A stretch of DNA of 64,000 bases from Chryseobacterium vaccae. Its GTDB lineage: Bacteria > Bacteroidota > Bacteroidia > Flavobacteriales > Weeksellaceae. Positions 52,484 to 61,511 of the stretch are shown piece by piece. Made by a program: the position numbers and the translations under genes. The notes below the pieces were generated by a model. That model did not search any database and had not been told where the DNA came from. It worked only from the letters and a program-made list of their open reading frames with translations. The stretch covers positions 1,364,001-1,428,000 of the forward strand of contig NZ_VSWH01000001.1 of the NCBI RefSeq assembly GCF_009602705.1, in the 5' to 3' direction. Position 1 is the first letter of the stretch, and every line of letters begins with the position of its first letter.

Positions 52484-53164
52484 ATGGAAAAAGTAAATTA
52501 TTATAAAATGAATTACTCGGTTGATAAGAAAATAACCGGGACCAGAGAGGCCCAGATTATTAATTTTATTGACCCTGAGAATAACAGTCCGGAAAGAACT
52601 AAAAATTATTCCTATATAGGATTAAACCATATAGATTCTTCTATGGATTTCACAAAATTCAAAGCTGATGAAAAGGCAAAAGTGACAGATATTCTGAGCA
52701 GTAATTTCTTTTCAAGTTATTATATGATAAGTGGAAAATTCAAAAAAATAATTGAGGATTTTACTTTTCATCATATTATTTTTCTGGACTCAATAGTCAC
52801 TTTCAGGAACGAAAGGTACCCTTATTTTATTCTCAGTGTAATTGAAACCATTGATATTGTCAACTTTCCGAAGTCAACTTTTATCGCAGACAGACTTTCT
52901 CCGGCACTTAGATCGGGAGGAGATATTGTAGCGGTAACTTCAAACAATGATTATGTTCTAAAGTCTTCTCAGGTATGGAATGAAAAAGGGTTTGGCTATT
53001 CACTCATACCAACAAAGATCGTCTTAAATTATAGATCAGATCTTGTGAAATTTCCTTTTGGAATGACTTTAATATCCGAAAAATTAAAGCAGAAAATAGA
53101 AGAAGAAAAGCTCACCGGAATCGTATTTGAAGAAACAGATATAGAATTTTATATTGATCAATAA
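52484..53164 (+). CDS. Imm11/DUF1629-like immunity protein (tandem copy 1)
   Basis: Start at 52484 (MEKVNYYKMNYS) by alignment with the next copy; 52475 is three codons longer. 226 residues. Shares with its neighbour ITG-RE-QI--FIDPENNS, FKADEKAKVTDILSS-FF, RLSPALRSGGDIVAV and a nearly identical C-terminal SEKLKQKIEEEKLTGIVFEE. Confidence 0.75.
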   Translation: MEKVNYYKMNYSVDKKITGTREAQIINFIDPENNSPERTKNYSYIGLNHIDSSMDFTKFKADEKAKVTDILSSNFFSSYYMISGKFKKIIEDFTFHHIIFLDSIVTFRNERYPYFILSVIETIDIVNFPKSTFIADRLSPALRSGGDIVAVTSNNDYVLKSSQVWNEKGFGYSLIPTKIVLNYRSDLVKFPFGMTLISEKLKQKIEEEKLTGIVFEETDIEFYIDQ

Positions 53165-53293
53165 GTCCTCATGTTCAAGAGAAGCTTTGGTTGGTACTCG
53201 ATGATAATTCCCAGGCTAAGCGGAACATTGGCACTAACAGAAGGAATAATCCAGCACCAAAAATTAATATTTAAAATTTTTCAGATCAACAGG

Positions 53294-54001
53294 ATGAAGA
53301 AAATAAAGTTTTACAAAATCAGTTACTCTATTGATTCCCAAATAACCGGACAATTACCCAGGCATTCAGATAGCCAGATCAATGGTTTTATTGATCCTGA
53401 AAATAACAGTGTTGAAAGAACAGATCAATATCAGTATAAAGGCTTGACGTATATTCCGGAAGGAATAGATATGCATAAGTTTAAAGCAGATCATAATGCA
53501 AAAATTACAGACTTAATGAGCAGCTTATTTTTTGCATCACAGGGATTTTTTGTAAGTAATAAATTCAATGAAATATTGAAATCATTAATCACAAGTAATA
53601 TTAGATCTTATGGAGCAATCGTTTTTTTTCATGAAAGTCCATTAGATTATTATTTTTTAGATTTTACCAGAACATCTGACATTGTCGATTTTAATCGCTC
53701 CACATTCGTTGCTGATCATTCAGCTCCTGCTATGAGAAGCGGAGGAGAGAAGGTTTCTGTTTTATCATTCGAAGACTATAAAGAGAAAGGAAGGCTGTTG
53801 AGGAAAGAACAAGGCTTTGCTTTTGAGTTAATCCCTGTAACGCTGGCATTGAATTATCCTTCCGATATGCTTCAGTTTCCTTTTTCCGGATTAAAATATG
53901 TTTCTGAAAAACTCAGGCAAAAAATAGAAGAAGAAAAACTCACAGGAATCGTATTTGAAGAAACAGATATAGAATTTTTTTGTTGTTTTCAAAACTATTA
54001 A
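53294..54001 (+). CDS. Imm11/DUF1629-like immunity protein (tandem copy 2)
   Basis: 235 residues from 53294 (MKKIKFYKISYS); the longer reading from 53171 adds an unrelated stretch. Closely homologous to copy 1. The last stretch of about 70 bp is almost identical in DNA, suggesting gene conversion or recent duplication. The very end differs: after DIEFF the sequence reads CCFQNY where copy 1 has YIDQ, around a T7 run, so a small slip may have changed the tail. Confidence 0.75.
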   Translation: MKKIKFYKISYSIDSQITGQLPRHSDSQINGFIDPENNSVERTDQYQYKGLTYIPEGIDMHKFKADHNAKITDLMSSLFFASQGFFVSNKFNEILKSLITSNIRSYGAIVFFHESPLDYYFLDFTRTSDIVDFNRSTFVADHSAPAMRSGGEKVSVLSFEDYKEKGRLLRKEQGFAFELIPVTLALNYPSDMLQFPFSGLKYVSEKLRQKIEEEKLTGIVFEETDIEFFCCFQNY

Positions 54002-54061
54002 ATAGTAAATACTTTCCTTAATTATAGGGAAATAACATGGGGCAGCCTTACCTCAAAGGAA

Positions 54062-55654
54062 TTAGATTCCATCAGCACTCTTTGCTTCCCTTGTTTCTTT
54101 CTCCAGATTTTTAATGAAATATGAAGGAGGCATATCGGTTTCTTTTTTGAAAATAGAAGTGAAAACCTCTCGGGATGCAAAACCTGACATCTCAGCCAAT
54201 ACGGCTATTTTATATTTTCTGATTTTAGGATTATCGTACAATTCCTGCATGATGTAGTCAATTCGCAGTGCATTAATATAGTTATTGAAGTTCTTTTTCT
54301 TGTATATATTAATGATTTGCGAAAGGTATTTAGTATTGGTGTTCAAATCGGTCGATAAGGAAGCCACGCTGATATTGGAATTGAGAAAATTTTTAGATTC
54401 TTCGAATTTTTTCAGCTTTTTTAATAATACTTCTGTTGTTTCATCCGCCATTGCAGTTTCTGCCCCTTCATCATTCATTATTTTTGATGAGGCTGTTGCT
54501 TTTTGTTTTTTTAGTTTTTCAATGAGTAGCAATGCTTTTGATTGTTTTTGCCTATAGAAATACCAATAAACAAGACTAATAGCAGCCAAAACTACTAATG
54601 ATGCCCATATTACCCGTAGCAGATCCGTATTGTATTTTTCTTTGGTCTTTTCAGATAGATTCTGGAAGGTTTGGTTGGCTTTTTTTTCATTGAGGATCAA
54701 CAGACTATCGTTAAGCTTGGTGAAAAGGTTTGAATAATACTTTGACGAATCTATTTTTCCGAGATTCATATAGGATTGATAAAGTATTTCATAAGCCGTC
54801 GTTTGCAGAGCCAGGTTTGTATCTGGATTTTGGGACAGCAGACTGCGTTTTGCATACGTAATCGCTTTTTCCGGCTTTCCTGTCGACAAATAAAGCTGTC
54901 CTAAATCCGCTAAAATCTCCTTTCTTTCATAAGCTGAAAAATCAATACCCTCGTACATTTCATAAGCTTTCAGATAGAAATATTCTGCAGAATCTACCTG
55001 GTTTCTCATATCATACATATATCCTAAACCACGAAAATTTTGGGCGTCCAAATGTCTTTTTCTCAGGAATTCGTTTTTATTGGCAGGCTTAATTTTTTCT
55101 GATTCTTTTATGCTCTTTATCATGAATTCTGTCGCTTTCTGAAGATCCGGACCTAAGGCGTTTTCATAATTGGAAGAAATATTTCCATATATCTGAGATT
55201 TTGTTAAGCTTCTTTCATTCAGGTTTTCAATTTTATCACTAAGAGTAAGCGCCTGCAGATACAATTGCTGAGCATATTCATAAAACCCGAGCATTTTATA
55301 CTGAATAGCCTTGTAGTGGCACATATCAGCTAATGCTTTATAATTGTTGGTTTTTCTTGCGATCTTTTCTCCAATTTCAGCTTCTTTTATAGCCGATTTG
55401 TAGTCTAATTTTGATACTTCATAGAGATCAATGATCTTATAGATGCATTCCAAAGCTCCTTTATCATAGTCAGACTTTATGCTTTTTTCTTTTAGCTTTT
55501 TTAAATCAACAAGTGCTTTATCAGAATTTTCAGTATTTATAGCTGTAATTGTGGTCTCAATTTTTTTTTGCAAAGCAAACTGTTCCGGCTTAATCTGCGA
55601 ACAGGTAACATAGAAAACATAAAAAAGAAAAAACAAAGACAGGATGAATTTCAT
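54062..55654 (-). CDS. TPR sensor protein with C-terminal AraC-type HTH
   Basis: 530 residues. Signal-like N-terminus (1-19), TPRs at about 30-310 (ALADMCHYKAIQYKMLGFYE, RGLGYMYDMRNQVDSAEYFY), a membrane helix (LRVIWASLVVLAAISLVYWYF, about 343-363), a coiled segment, and an AraC HTH at about 425-525 (VASLSTDLNTNTKYLSQIIN, IAVLAEMSGFASREVFTSIF). A one-protein membrane regulator common in Chryseobacterium. It separates the + and - immunity clusters. Targets unknown. Confidence 0.9.
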   Translation of the reverse strand: MKFILSLFFLFYVFYVTCSQIKPEQFALQKKIETTITAINTENSDKALVDLKKLKEKSIKSDYDKGALECIYKIIDLYEVSKLDYKSAIKEAEIGEKIARKTNNYKALADMCHYKAIQYKMLGFYEYAQQLYLQALTLSDKIENLNERSLTKSQIYGNISSNYENALGPDLQKATEFMIKSIKESEKIKPANKNEFLRKRHLDAQNFRGLGYMYDMRNQVDSAEYFYLKAYEMYEGIDFSAYERKEILADLGQLYLSTGKPEKAITYAKRSLLSQNPDTNLALQTTAYEILYQSYMNLGKIDSSKYYSNLFTKLNDSLLILNEKKANQTFQNLSEKTKEKYNTDLLRVIWASLVVLAAISLVYWYFYRQKQSKALLLIEKLKKQKATASSKIMNDEGAETAMADETTEVLLKKLKKFEESKNFLNSNISVASLSTDLNTNTKYLSQIINIYKKKNFNNYINALRIDYIMQELYDNPKIRKYKIAVLAEMSGFASREVFTSIFKKETDMPPSYFIKNLEKETREAKSADGI

Positions 55655-55845
55655 AATATCTGAAAATTGGTTACGTTAAAATAGAACAATAAAAAAAATA
55701 ACCAAAAAAATCATGTAATAATTTCTGAAATCGTCTTCAATTTTATTCACAACACATTGATAATCAGATGTATTTTCTCAACTAAATAACGCATAATAAA
55801 AAATATTATTCGCGAAAAATACCGTTTTCTATTACAGTATTTTCT

Positions 55846-55876
55846 TGTTTTTTACATTCAACTGGATGTTACTTTG
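55846..55876 (+). promoter_or_regulatory. Candidate promoter of the surface protein gene
   Basis: TTACTTTG at 55869-55876 is one mismatch from TAnnTTTG, 17 bp before the ATG at 55894. CTTG at 55844-55847 is a weak -33 candidate at 21-bp spacing. Confidence 0.35.
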
Positions 55877-55893
55877 TCTCAAAATATAAAAAC

Positions 55894-56979
55894 ATGAAAA
55901 AAAATATTATATCGATTTGTGCTTTGCTAAATTTAAGTTTTGCATATTCTCAAGTGGGAATCAATACTTCTACTCCCCAGACAACATTTGATATTAATGC
56001 CAAAAGAGATGTTTCCGGAACTATTGTAGATTACAACCAATTGATAGGCTTTCAGGCCCCGCGCATGACCCGTTTGGAATTGACTAACAATACCGCAACC
56101 TATGGTGTGCAGCAAAAAGGAGCGTTGATATTCATTACAGATATTTCCGGAGGAACAGCTACAGGCCAACGAATTAACATTACAGCGGCTAATAATTATT
56201 ACTATTTTGATGGCGCTGTATGGCAAATAATCACGGACATCAACCTGTATAAAGATAATGGCACGCTGCTCTCTGACAGAACCGTCTCCCAGGCAGAAAA
56301 AACACTGGCTTTTACCAGTACAGCAACCACCGGAACCAGTCACTTTACCATAGACGGAACCACATTGAATGTGGATGCTGTCAATAACAGAATTGGAATC
56401 AATAATGCCATACCTACCGCCAAATTAGATGTTATAGGTGCCTCCGGAACTGCCCCCATCCGTGCAAGGAATATGGAATCATCCGAATCCACTGTCTTAG
56501 CTGCAAAAAGAGAGCTGTCTCCTGTGATGATAGATAAAAGCGGCGTGATGGTAAGACAATTTACCGGAGTAGATAATAGTGGCAGCTATTATTTTGACGG
56601 TGGCTATCTTCTGGCGGTAAACGGAGCTCCGGTAGATGTTGTAACCGGTATTGGATTTGGAACCATTGTAAAATTCGATTTTCTGACCAATTTTTCATTT
56701 GGAAACAGTAATTCGGCAGTGATCTATGCTGAGGTTACTTTTTCTGAGCGAAGAGGATTTAAAGTAAACCCAAACTGGACTCACTCAGGAAATACTTTTG
56801 TTGCCAACAATATTACGATGACCGGAGAGGGAACTAACACGCTCGTGTTCGGAGATACATTCGGTACGATGACGATCACTTACAGTGCAGGTAAGATAAC
56901 TGCACAAAAGACCGGTCCTTCAGCTGCCGTAAATACCAATTTGCAAATCCTTGAAGGTTATAAATTCAGAGGAAATTAA
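55894..56979 (+). CDS. Secreted surface-type protein with VGI(N/G)T repeats
   Basis: Signal peptide at 1-20 (FAYSQ), then QVGINTSTPQTTFDINAKRD, the short motif that opens many exported Flavobacteriia proteins, repeated at about 165 (NRIGINNAIPTAKLDVIG). A beta-rich remainder without a T9SS sorting domain. Divergent from the TPR regulator. Likely an outer-surface or adhesin-like protein; function unknown. Confidence 0.82.
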   Translation: MKKNIISICALLNLSFAYSQVGINTSTPQTTFDINAKRDVSGTIVDYNQLIGFQAPRMTRLELTNNTATYGVQQKGALIFITDISGGTATGQRINITAANNYYYFDGAVWQIITDINLYKDNGTLLSDRTVSQAEKTLAFTSTATTGTSHFTIDGTTLNVDAVNNRIGINNAIPTAKLDVIGASGTAPIRARNMESSESTVLAAKRELSPVMIDKSGVMVRQFTGVDNSGSYYFDGGYLLAVNGAPVDVVTGIGFGTIVKFDFLTNFSFGNSNSAVIYAEVTFSERRGFKVNPNWTHSGNTFVANNITMTGEGTNTLVFGDTFGTMTITYSAGKITAQKTGPSAAVNTNLQILEGYKFRGN

Positions 56980-57070
56980 AACGATTGTCAACCTTATTTA
57001 AATAAAGCTGTTTAAACTTTTTTATTAAACCAAAAAGTTTCTGTGCTACCCTACAAATTATTTTTTACCA

Positions 57071-57149
57071 GCTCTCCGAAGTCTCCTGACTTCGGAGCAT
57101 ATCTCACAAGCTTTTTTATTGCACTGGCTCAAAACCGGAAGTTTTTTTG
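57071..57149. repeat. REP/BIME-like element (copy A6)
   Basis: GCTCTCCGAAGTCTCCTGAC..TTCGGAGC is a nearly perfect first hairpin (57071-57098). The second half, GGCTCAAAACCGGAAGTTTTT, has decayed. Just upstream a TAAAGCTGTTTAAAC block (57004-) repeats the one near 4557. Confidence 0.7.
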
Positions 57150-57167
57150 AATCCTTTTGTATGGTTT

Positions 57168-57677
57168 TTAGGGTTTCAAGTTTTTCAAATATTCAAAATT
57201 TTCCAAATCTTCGGTATATCCGACTTTTAATAGATCATCTTTTATATTTTTTAGAAATTTATGCCACTCAGATATAAAGACATCAGTATTAACATTTATC
57301 GGAAAATTAACCTCTCTAACATTTTGTACAAATAAATTTGTTTCTATATGTTTCAGTCCAGCAGAAAACCATGTAGGAGTAATCGTAATTGAATTTTTTT
57401 CTTTTTTGAAATTCCAATATACGGTAAAACCACTGCTTAAAAAACTCGTTAAAAATTCACTATTATTTTCATTCAAGCATTTAAGCATATGTATAATGTC
57501 ATTGTACATACCAGCTATATCTCCTCTTTTATCTAAATAAATGAGATAATTCCCAAAAGTTATCATTACAGTTTCATCATCATTAGGATATATGGACCAA
57601 ATTGCTTCACCAACAGAGGTGTCTTCTACATCTATTTTCCCTAATTCCGTTGTTTTATTAAACTTTATTTTAAACAT
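57168..57677 (-). CDS. Hypothetical protein, immunity-like
   Basis: 169 residues, soluble, acidic; strands at the front (ETVMITFGNYLIYLD) and a C-terminal helix (FISEWHKFLKNIKDDLLK). AT-rich, flanked on both sides by REP-like elements. No known family. Confidence 0.68.
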   Translation of the reverse strand: MFKIKFNKTTELGKIDVEDTSVGEAIWSIYPNDDETVMITFGNYLIYLDKRGDIAGMYNDIIHMLKCLNENNSEFLTSFLSSGFTVYWNFKKEKNSITITPTWFSAGLKHIETNLFVQNVREVNFPINVNTDVFISEWHKFLKNIKDDLLKVGYTEDLENFEYLKNLKP

Positions 57678-57709
57678 AATTCTGTAATATATTTATTAAA
57701 AATCCCCAG

Positions 57710-57793
57710 TTATCCGAAGGTTGTAACTTCGGAGCATGACTTACAGAGATTTATTATACCAGCTCAAAGTCAGGAGACTTTGCGCAGCGGACA
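57710..57793. repeat. REP/BIME-like element (copy A7)
   Basis: TATCCGAAGGTTGTAACTTCG followed by GAGCATGACTTACAGAGATTT and GCTCAAAGTCAGGAGACTTT with GCGCAGCGGACAG. The second hairpin (AAAGTC/GACTTT) is intact. Confidence 0.7.
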
Positions 57794-57846
57794 GGCCTTT
57801 AGTTTTTCTATTATCATAAGTATTATTCATTTTTATTTCCAATCCA

Positions 57847-58512
57847 CTATTCTTCAATAAAAAGTTCGGGGTTTGCAGGATTGTTAAACTCTTCAAACCA
57901 AATGCCTGTAATTCCGGCTTCTTCCATTGCGGTTTTAAGCCTTTCGGAAACCAAAACTCCAATGCTGAAAGGCTCCCGGAACAGATCGGGTGCTTTTTTC
58001 AACACTAGCTTTCTCCTAAAGTTAAACATAGGCAGCTGTTCTACATGGTCTACTGTAATGAGCTTTTCTTCCTTTAGATCCCAGAATACCGACTGTGTAA
58101 AATCAATATTGTCTTTCCGGTCTATTAAATGGAGAAAATTAAATGGAAGCTGTTCTGTTTTTTTAGTTTTATAACTGGGATCTGGTACGGCTAACTGGCA
58201 GTCATAAAACCGGAAATTAAGAATATCATACTTTTTCACAAGGTTTTTGAAGGTATCACTCACATAAATCCCAATGCTTGAATGCAGCATATCCGCACTC
58301 AGAACATCAGTTTGTCTGGCAATGCGTTTTAGGGTAAATGTATCCAGATTGGGTGTTTCATCCGGAAATTCACGATTATCGAGGGTTACAAAATTGTTCT
58401 TTACTTTGTAATACCCTCTGGACGCTTCCAGTTGTGGCCAGCTGCCTACTTTTTCGCTTTCGGTAGCACTGTGGAGCGCATAATAGACTAATTTTTTTAA
58501 TAATTTTTCCAT
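57847..58512 (-). CDS. Imm11/DUF1629-like immunity protein
   Basis: 221 residues. SSIGIYVSDTFKNLVKKYDI in the middle and IGVLVSERLKTAMEEAGITG then IWFEEF at the end repeat the family pattern (hydrophobic strand, S-x-x-L/F-K helix, ITG turn, F-E-E). First of the minus-strand set from the left. Orphan. Confidence 0.75.
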   Translation of the reverse strand: MEKLLKKLVYYALHSATESEKVGSWPQLEASRGYYKVKNNFVTLDNREFPDETPNLDTFTLKRIARQTDVLSADMLHSSIGIYVSDTFKNLVKKYDILNFRFYDCQLAVPDPSYKTKKTEQLPFNFLHLIDRKDNIDFTQSVFWDLKEEKLITVDHVEQLPMFNFRRKLVLKKAPDLFREPFSIGVLVSERLKTAMEEAGITGIWFEEFNNPANPELFIEE

Positions 58513-58538
58513 CGTATTATTTTAACCTGCTGATTGAA

Positions 58539-59108
58539 TCAAGAGCTCTGTATTATTTTTCTGAAAGTTACAGATACCCGTCGTTTCCGCGGAATTATCG
58601 TGTCTAGCCATTTATCATTTTTTACGGCTTTTATACCATGTTTCCAGCTGTATCTTGCCTCTCCGCTTAGTAACAGAATACTTCGGGGCTGTAAGAGTAT
58701 TTCCTGTCGTTCCTCGTTTTTTGAAAACTGCATGACACAGGAAGACAACAGGCTTACGGAAATGATAACATCTTTAAAACAGGGTACACAGTCGATATGG
58801 CCGGATATGCCCTGCCCCGGTTCATATTCATTGATAATAACCTGATCAAAAGAGTTTTCAAGGCTAAGATCCGTCTGAATCTTTCTTTCCAGTAAAAGAA
58901 GCCAATGGGGTAATTCACCTGTTTTTAAATCCTGGTTAATATTTTTTTTCTTATAATCATACAGGTACCCATAATGCTGAACCCTTCGTTTCAGATGGGT
59001 ATCCCATACGGCATGATCTATTTCCGAAAGGATTAATTCCTCTTCTTCAATACTCAAAAAATCTTCCTGATAAATAAGACCGTTTATGCTATTGTGCTTC
59101 ATTTTCAA
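58539..59108 (-). CDS. AlkB-like 2-oxoglutarate/Fe(II) dioxygenase
   Basis: 189 residues of the AlkB fold. The HxD motif is H104-I-D106 in YEPGQGISGHID, the distal His is H157 in SWKHGI, and the 2OG-binding Arg pair lies in RRVSVTFR (R177, R183). Family members remove alkyl lesions from DNA or RNA. It overlaps the upstream immunity-type gene by 20 bp, so the two are co-translated. The position inside an immunity cluster is unusual and may hint at repair of toxin damage. Confidence 0.87.
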   Translation of the reverse strand: MKMKHNSINGLIYQEDFLSIEEEELILSEIDHAVWDTHLKRRVQHYGYLYDYKKKNINQDLKTGELPHWLLLLERKIQTDLSLENSFDQVIINEYEPGQGISGHIDCVPCFKDVIISVSLLSSCVMQFSKNEERQEILLQPRSILLLSGEARYSWKHGIKAVKNDKWLDTIIPRKRRVSVTFRKIIQSS

Positions 59109-59559
59109 GGGTTAAAATATATTTTAAAAATTCGATGAAATCTTTATAAACAGGCTGATACCCAGATTCTAATTCACTGGAAAACCATATTAAATTTTCA
59201 TTCTCCTGTTCAGCGTGGTACCCATAAAAAATAACCTCATCATTATTGTCATATCTCAGATCTGCCAATACATATACATCAGCATCATTAAGTAACGGGG
59301 AAGTAAGAAGACTCGGATTCAGCCAGTCGTCAAAACTAAAAATACTTATATCAAAGCCCTCACCATAAATATTACACCCTCCATATTCGCTTAAAAAATA
59401 AAAATAGGCATCATCTCTTATGAACACAGCCTCTTTCATTATACCCATTGTTTCTTCTTCCCAAAGGTGTTCTGTCTTTTTATTATTTCCGGTTTCAACT
59501 CTATATTTTGCAGCAATATCCTGCATAAGGCTGTCTACCTCAATAATCTTATTGATCAT
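59089..59559 (-). CDS. SUKH-like hypothetical protein
   Basis: 156 residues. FLSEYGGCNIYGEGFDI followed by FSFDDW, and a C-terminal SGYQPVYKDFIEFLKYI, recall the SUKH (SMI1/KNR4) core and final helix. The match is by eye and partial. Its end overlaps the AlkB-like gene by 20 bp. Likely an immunity protein. Confidence 0.62.
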   Translation of the reverse strand: MINKIIEVDSLMQDIAAKYRVETGNNKKTEHLWEEETMGIMKEAVFIRDDAYFYFLSEYGGCNIYGEGFDISIFSFDDWLNPSLLTSPLLNDADVYVLADLRYDNNDEVIFYGYHAEQENENLIWFSSELESGYQPVYKDFIEFLKYILTLENEAQ

Positions 59560-59660
59560 ACGATTTTCTTTATTTTTTTATCAACTTATTCATATCAGCA
59601 GACTTAGAATCTGTTTAAAGAATTTTCTCTCGCGGATCGGGCAGATTGAGCAGCCCATTC

Positions 59661-59740
59661 CCGGCTCCTGACTTCGGAGTAAATTTTATAGTTTTTTTAA
59701 TTACATTAGCTCAAAGTCTGGAGACTTTGCGTAGCGGACG
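59661..59740. repeat. REP/BIME-like element (copy A8)
   Basis: CGGCTCCTGACTTCGGAG (first hairpin shortened), then AGCTCAAAGTCTGGAGACTT and TGCGTAGCGGACG ending at about 59740. Confidence 0.65.
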
Positions 59741-59769
59741 ATCATCATACAATTTACCATTCTGTTCTG

Positions 59770-60159
59770 CTAAAAGTTGAATATTCTAAAATTAAAAATA
59801 CTCTTCATAGTCTGTCTCAAAAGAAATACCTTGATAGCTTTCATCCTGCCAGCTTTCATTCGGAAAAAAATGTTCCATATCATAAAAAATATTTCCTGAA
59901 GACCTTCATTCTTATCACTCGGAGCTAAATCTTCTAAAAAAAAGAACTGAAATAAACTGACTTTCTCAAGATTATTCAATGTAATTTTCAGACTTTCCCT
60001 GAACCTCTGAAAAAAAAGATCATGATCTTTTATTCCCATTATCTCTTCTTTTATTTCATTAAACCGGATGTTATAGGCACGATATAAATCTCTTTCAAAG
60101 CTGGCATCTGATGCCTGACTGATTACATATTGTATGTCTTTAAAATAAATGATCTTCAT
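59770..60159 (-). CDS. Hypothetical immunity-like protein with probable frameshift
   Basis: Annotated as 129 residues, but from a T6 run (A6 at 59884-59889 on +) the coding sense seems to move frame. The present tail is basic and aromatic (FRMKAGRMKAIKVFLLRQ), whereas the alternative frame reads YDMEHFFPNESWQDESYQ and GISFETDYEEYF with a stop at 59792, acidic like the rest of such proteins. Either a slip mutation, a phase-variable tract or a read error. Front part helical, family unknown. Confidence 0.6.
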   Translation of the reverse strand: MKIIYFKDIQYVISQASDASFERDLYRAYNIRFNEIKEEIMGIKDHDLFFQRFRESLKITLNNLEKVSLFQFFFLEDLAPSDKNEGLQEIFFMIWNIFFRMKAGRMKAIKVFLLRQTMKSIFNFRIFNF

Positions 60160-60197
60160 GTTAATTTTTCATTATGTTGGAAGTGCAGATATAATCA

Positions 60198-61037
60198 TTA
60201 TTCCTGATTAAATAATTTAACCTTACTGGTTTTAATGTATTCTAATCCTGTAATTTTTTCATCCATAAGTGTTTTTGCAAGCCTGGCAGACATCAACATA
60301 TCAGTATTAAAACAAAAGCCTTTAAACTTAAAAATATCCTGATCGTTATTATTCAACATTATTTCTTTAGCTTTTATATGCGTTTTATTGGTAAAATCAA
60401 GCCAGTCAATACCCTTGTTCAGTTCTTCTGATGCTTTTTTAACCTCTTCAAATGAATTGAATTTTGCCGCCATTACTTTTCTGGAACCAAAATTGAGCAG
60501 ACCTTTCTCTGTGTAGAAAGTTGTATGAGGATAATTTACAAACTCATCGGCATAATTGAAAAAAAAGAGGTAAACATAATCGTTGGAAACGGTTTTCTTA
60601 CTTTGTACGACAATCTTGTATTCCTGATATTGACCAATATTAAAATTCTTAAGAATTTCAAATAATTTTTTACTGACTACCCACCCGTTTGCTACTCCAC
60701 TGATTACATCGGTAAGTCTGGCTTCGGAATAAAGCTTTGCTATTCCCAAGTCCAGTTCAACAGGAGCAAACCTGGTTTCGGTCATCATTTCGCTGAACAT
60801 AGTCATCCATGGAACAAATTCATCATGATCCTCGGTTCGGTAGTAGGTATCAAATAATGATTTCAAATTAACACTCCCAAGAATATCATGTTTTTCAACC
60901 TGATCCATATGCTTTTTCCCAATAGGTGTTTCAATTTTCACATAATGCCCGGAATAGTCTGAATCCAGAAAAAAAAGCTCTTCATCTTCCTTCCACTGGA
61001 TCGCTATTTCATCAAGAATATGGATAGGTTTTGTCAT
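60198..61037 (-). CDS. Imm11/DUF1629-like immunity protein
   Basis: 279 residues, the longest of the set. VANGWVVSKKLFEILKNFNI in the middle and MLMSARLAKTLMDEKITGLEY at the end follow the family pattern. Preceded by 19 bp from the next gene upstream (61057). Probably active in the cytoplasm, with no signal peptide. Confidence 0.73.
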   Translation of the reverse strand: MTKPIHILDEIAIQWKEDEELFFLDSDYSGHYVKIETPIGKKHMDQVEKHDILGSVNLKSLFDTYYRTEDHDEFVPWMTMFSEMMTETRFAPVELDLGIAKLYSEARLTDVISGVANGWVVSKKLFEILKNFNIGQYQEYKIVVQSKKTVSNDYVYLFFFNYADEFVNYPHTTFYTEKGLLNFGSRKVMAAKFNSFEEVKKASEELNKGIDWLDFTNKTHIKAKEIMLNNNDQDIFKFKGFCFNTDMLMSARLAKTLMDEKITGLEYIKTSKVKLFNQE

Positions 61038-61056
61038 ATTTTTCTATCTTTTAAAG

Positions 61057-61494
61057 TTAAAAATCATTTGAGGTAACAAAGCAAGCCTCAATTTTTATTG
61101 GTTTTCCTATGGGATTCAGGGCCTGCAGTTCATCGTCCCCCCCTATTTCGGTTAAAAATTCTTCTTCGGAACCGGCTGTTCCGAAAACAATCCACGGTTT
61201 CCCGAAATCGGTCTGCATATAGTACACAGGAACTTGCAACTGACCGGAATCTGAGTAAAAAACATCACCAACCGGAAAACCATGCAGTTCTCCGATGCGT
61301 TCGAAATCTGTGCAATTTTCCCGGTTTCCGACTGATTTTAAAAGCTGAGAACGCTGCGCCGATTCTATTTCCCAGCTTTCATCTTCTTCACTTTGGGATG
61401 CATTATTAAAAGCCGGCCGCTCTGTACGCAATACAAAATACCGTGTACTGCCCAACGCTTTATAAATGCTGAAAATATAGTGTCCACCTGCCAT
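61057..61494 (-). CDS. Hypothetical protein
   Basis: 145 residues; beta-rich and acidic (HYIFSIYKALGSTRYFVLRT, VYYMQTDFGKPWIVFGTAG). No signal peptide. Between an Imm11-like gene (19 bp) and the duplicated-domain gene (17 bp), so in one transcript with both. GC is somewhat higher than its left neighbours. Family unknown. Confidence 0.75.
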   Translation of the reverse strand: MAGGHYIFSIYKALGSTRYFVLRTERPAFNNASQSEEDESWEIESAQRSQLLKSVGNRENCTDFERIGELHGFPVGDVFYSDSGQLQVPVYYMQTDFGKPWIVFGTAGSEEEFLTEIGGDDELQALNPIGKPIKIEACFVTSNDF

Positions 61495-61511
61495 CAGAAT
61501 TGATTTTTAGA

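Noticed and set aside
53171..53293. Longer N-terminus of the second tandem Imm11-like gene
   Set aside because: The added 41 residues match nothing in the paralogue, whose homologous start aligns with the Met at 53294.
4820..59740. CTCCGAAGTC..GGAGACTTTGCG repeats as a CRISPR array
   Set aside because: Copies are kilobases apart, imperfect and internally palindromic, with no regular spacers and no cas genes; they are REP-like.
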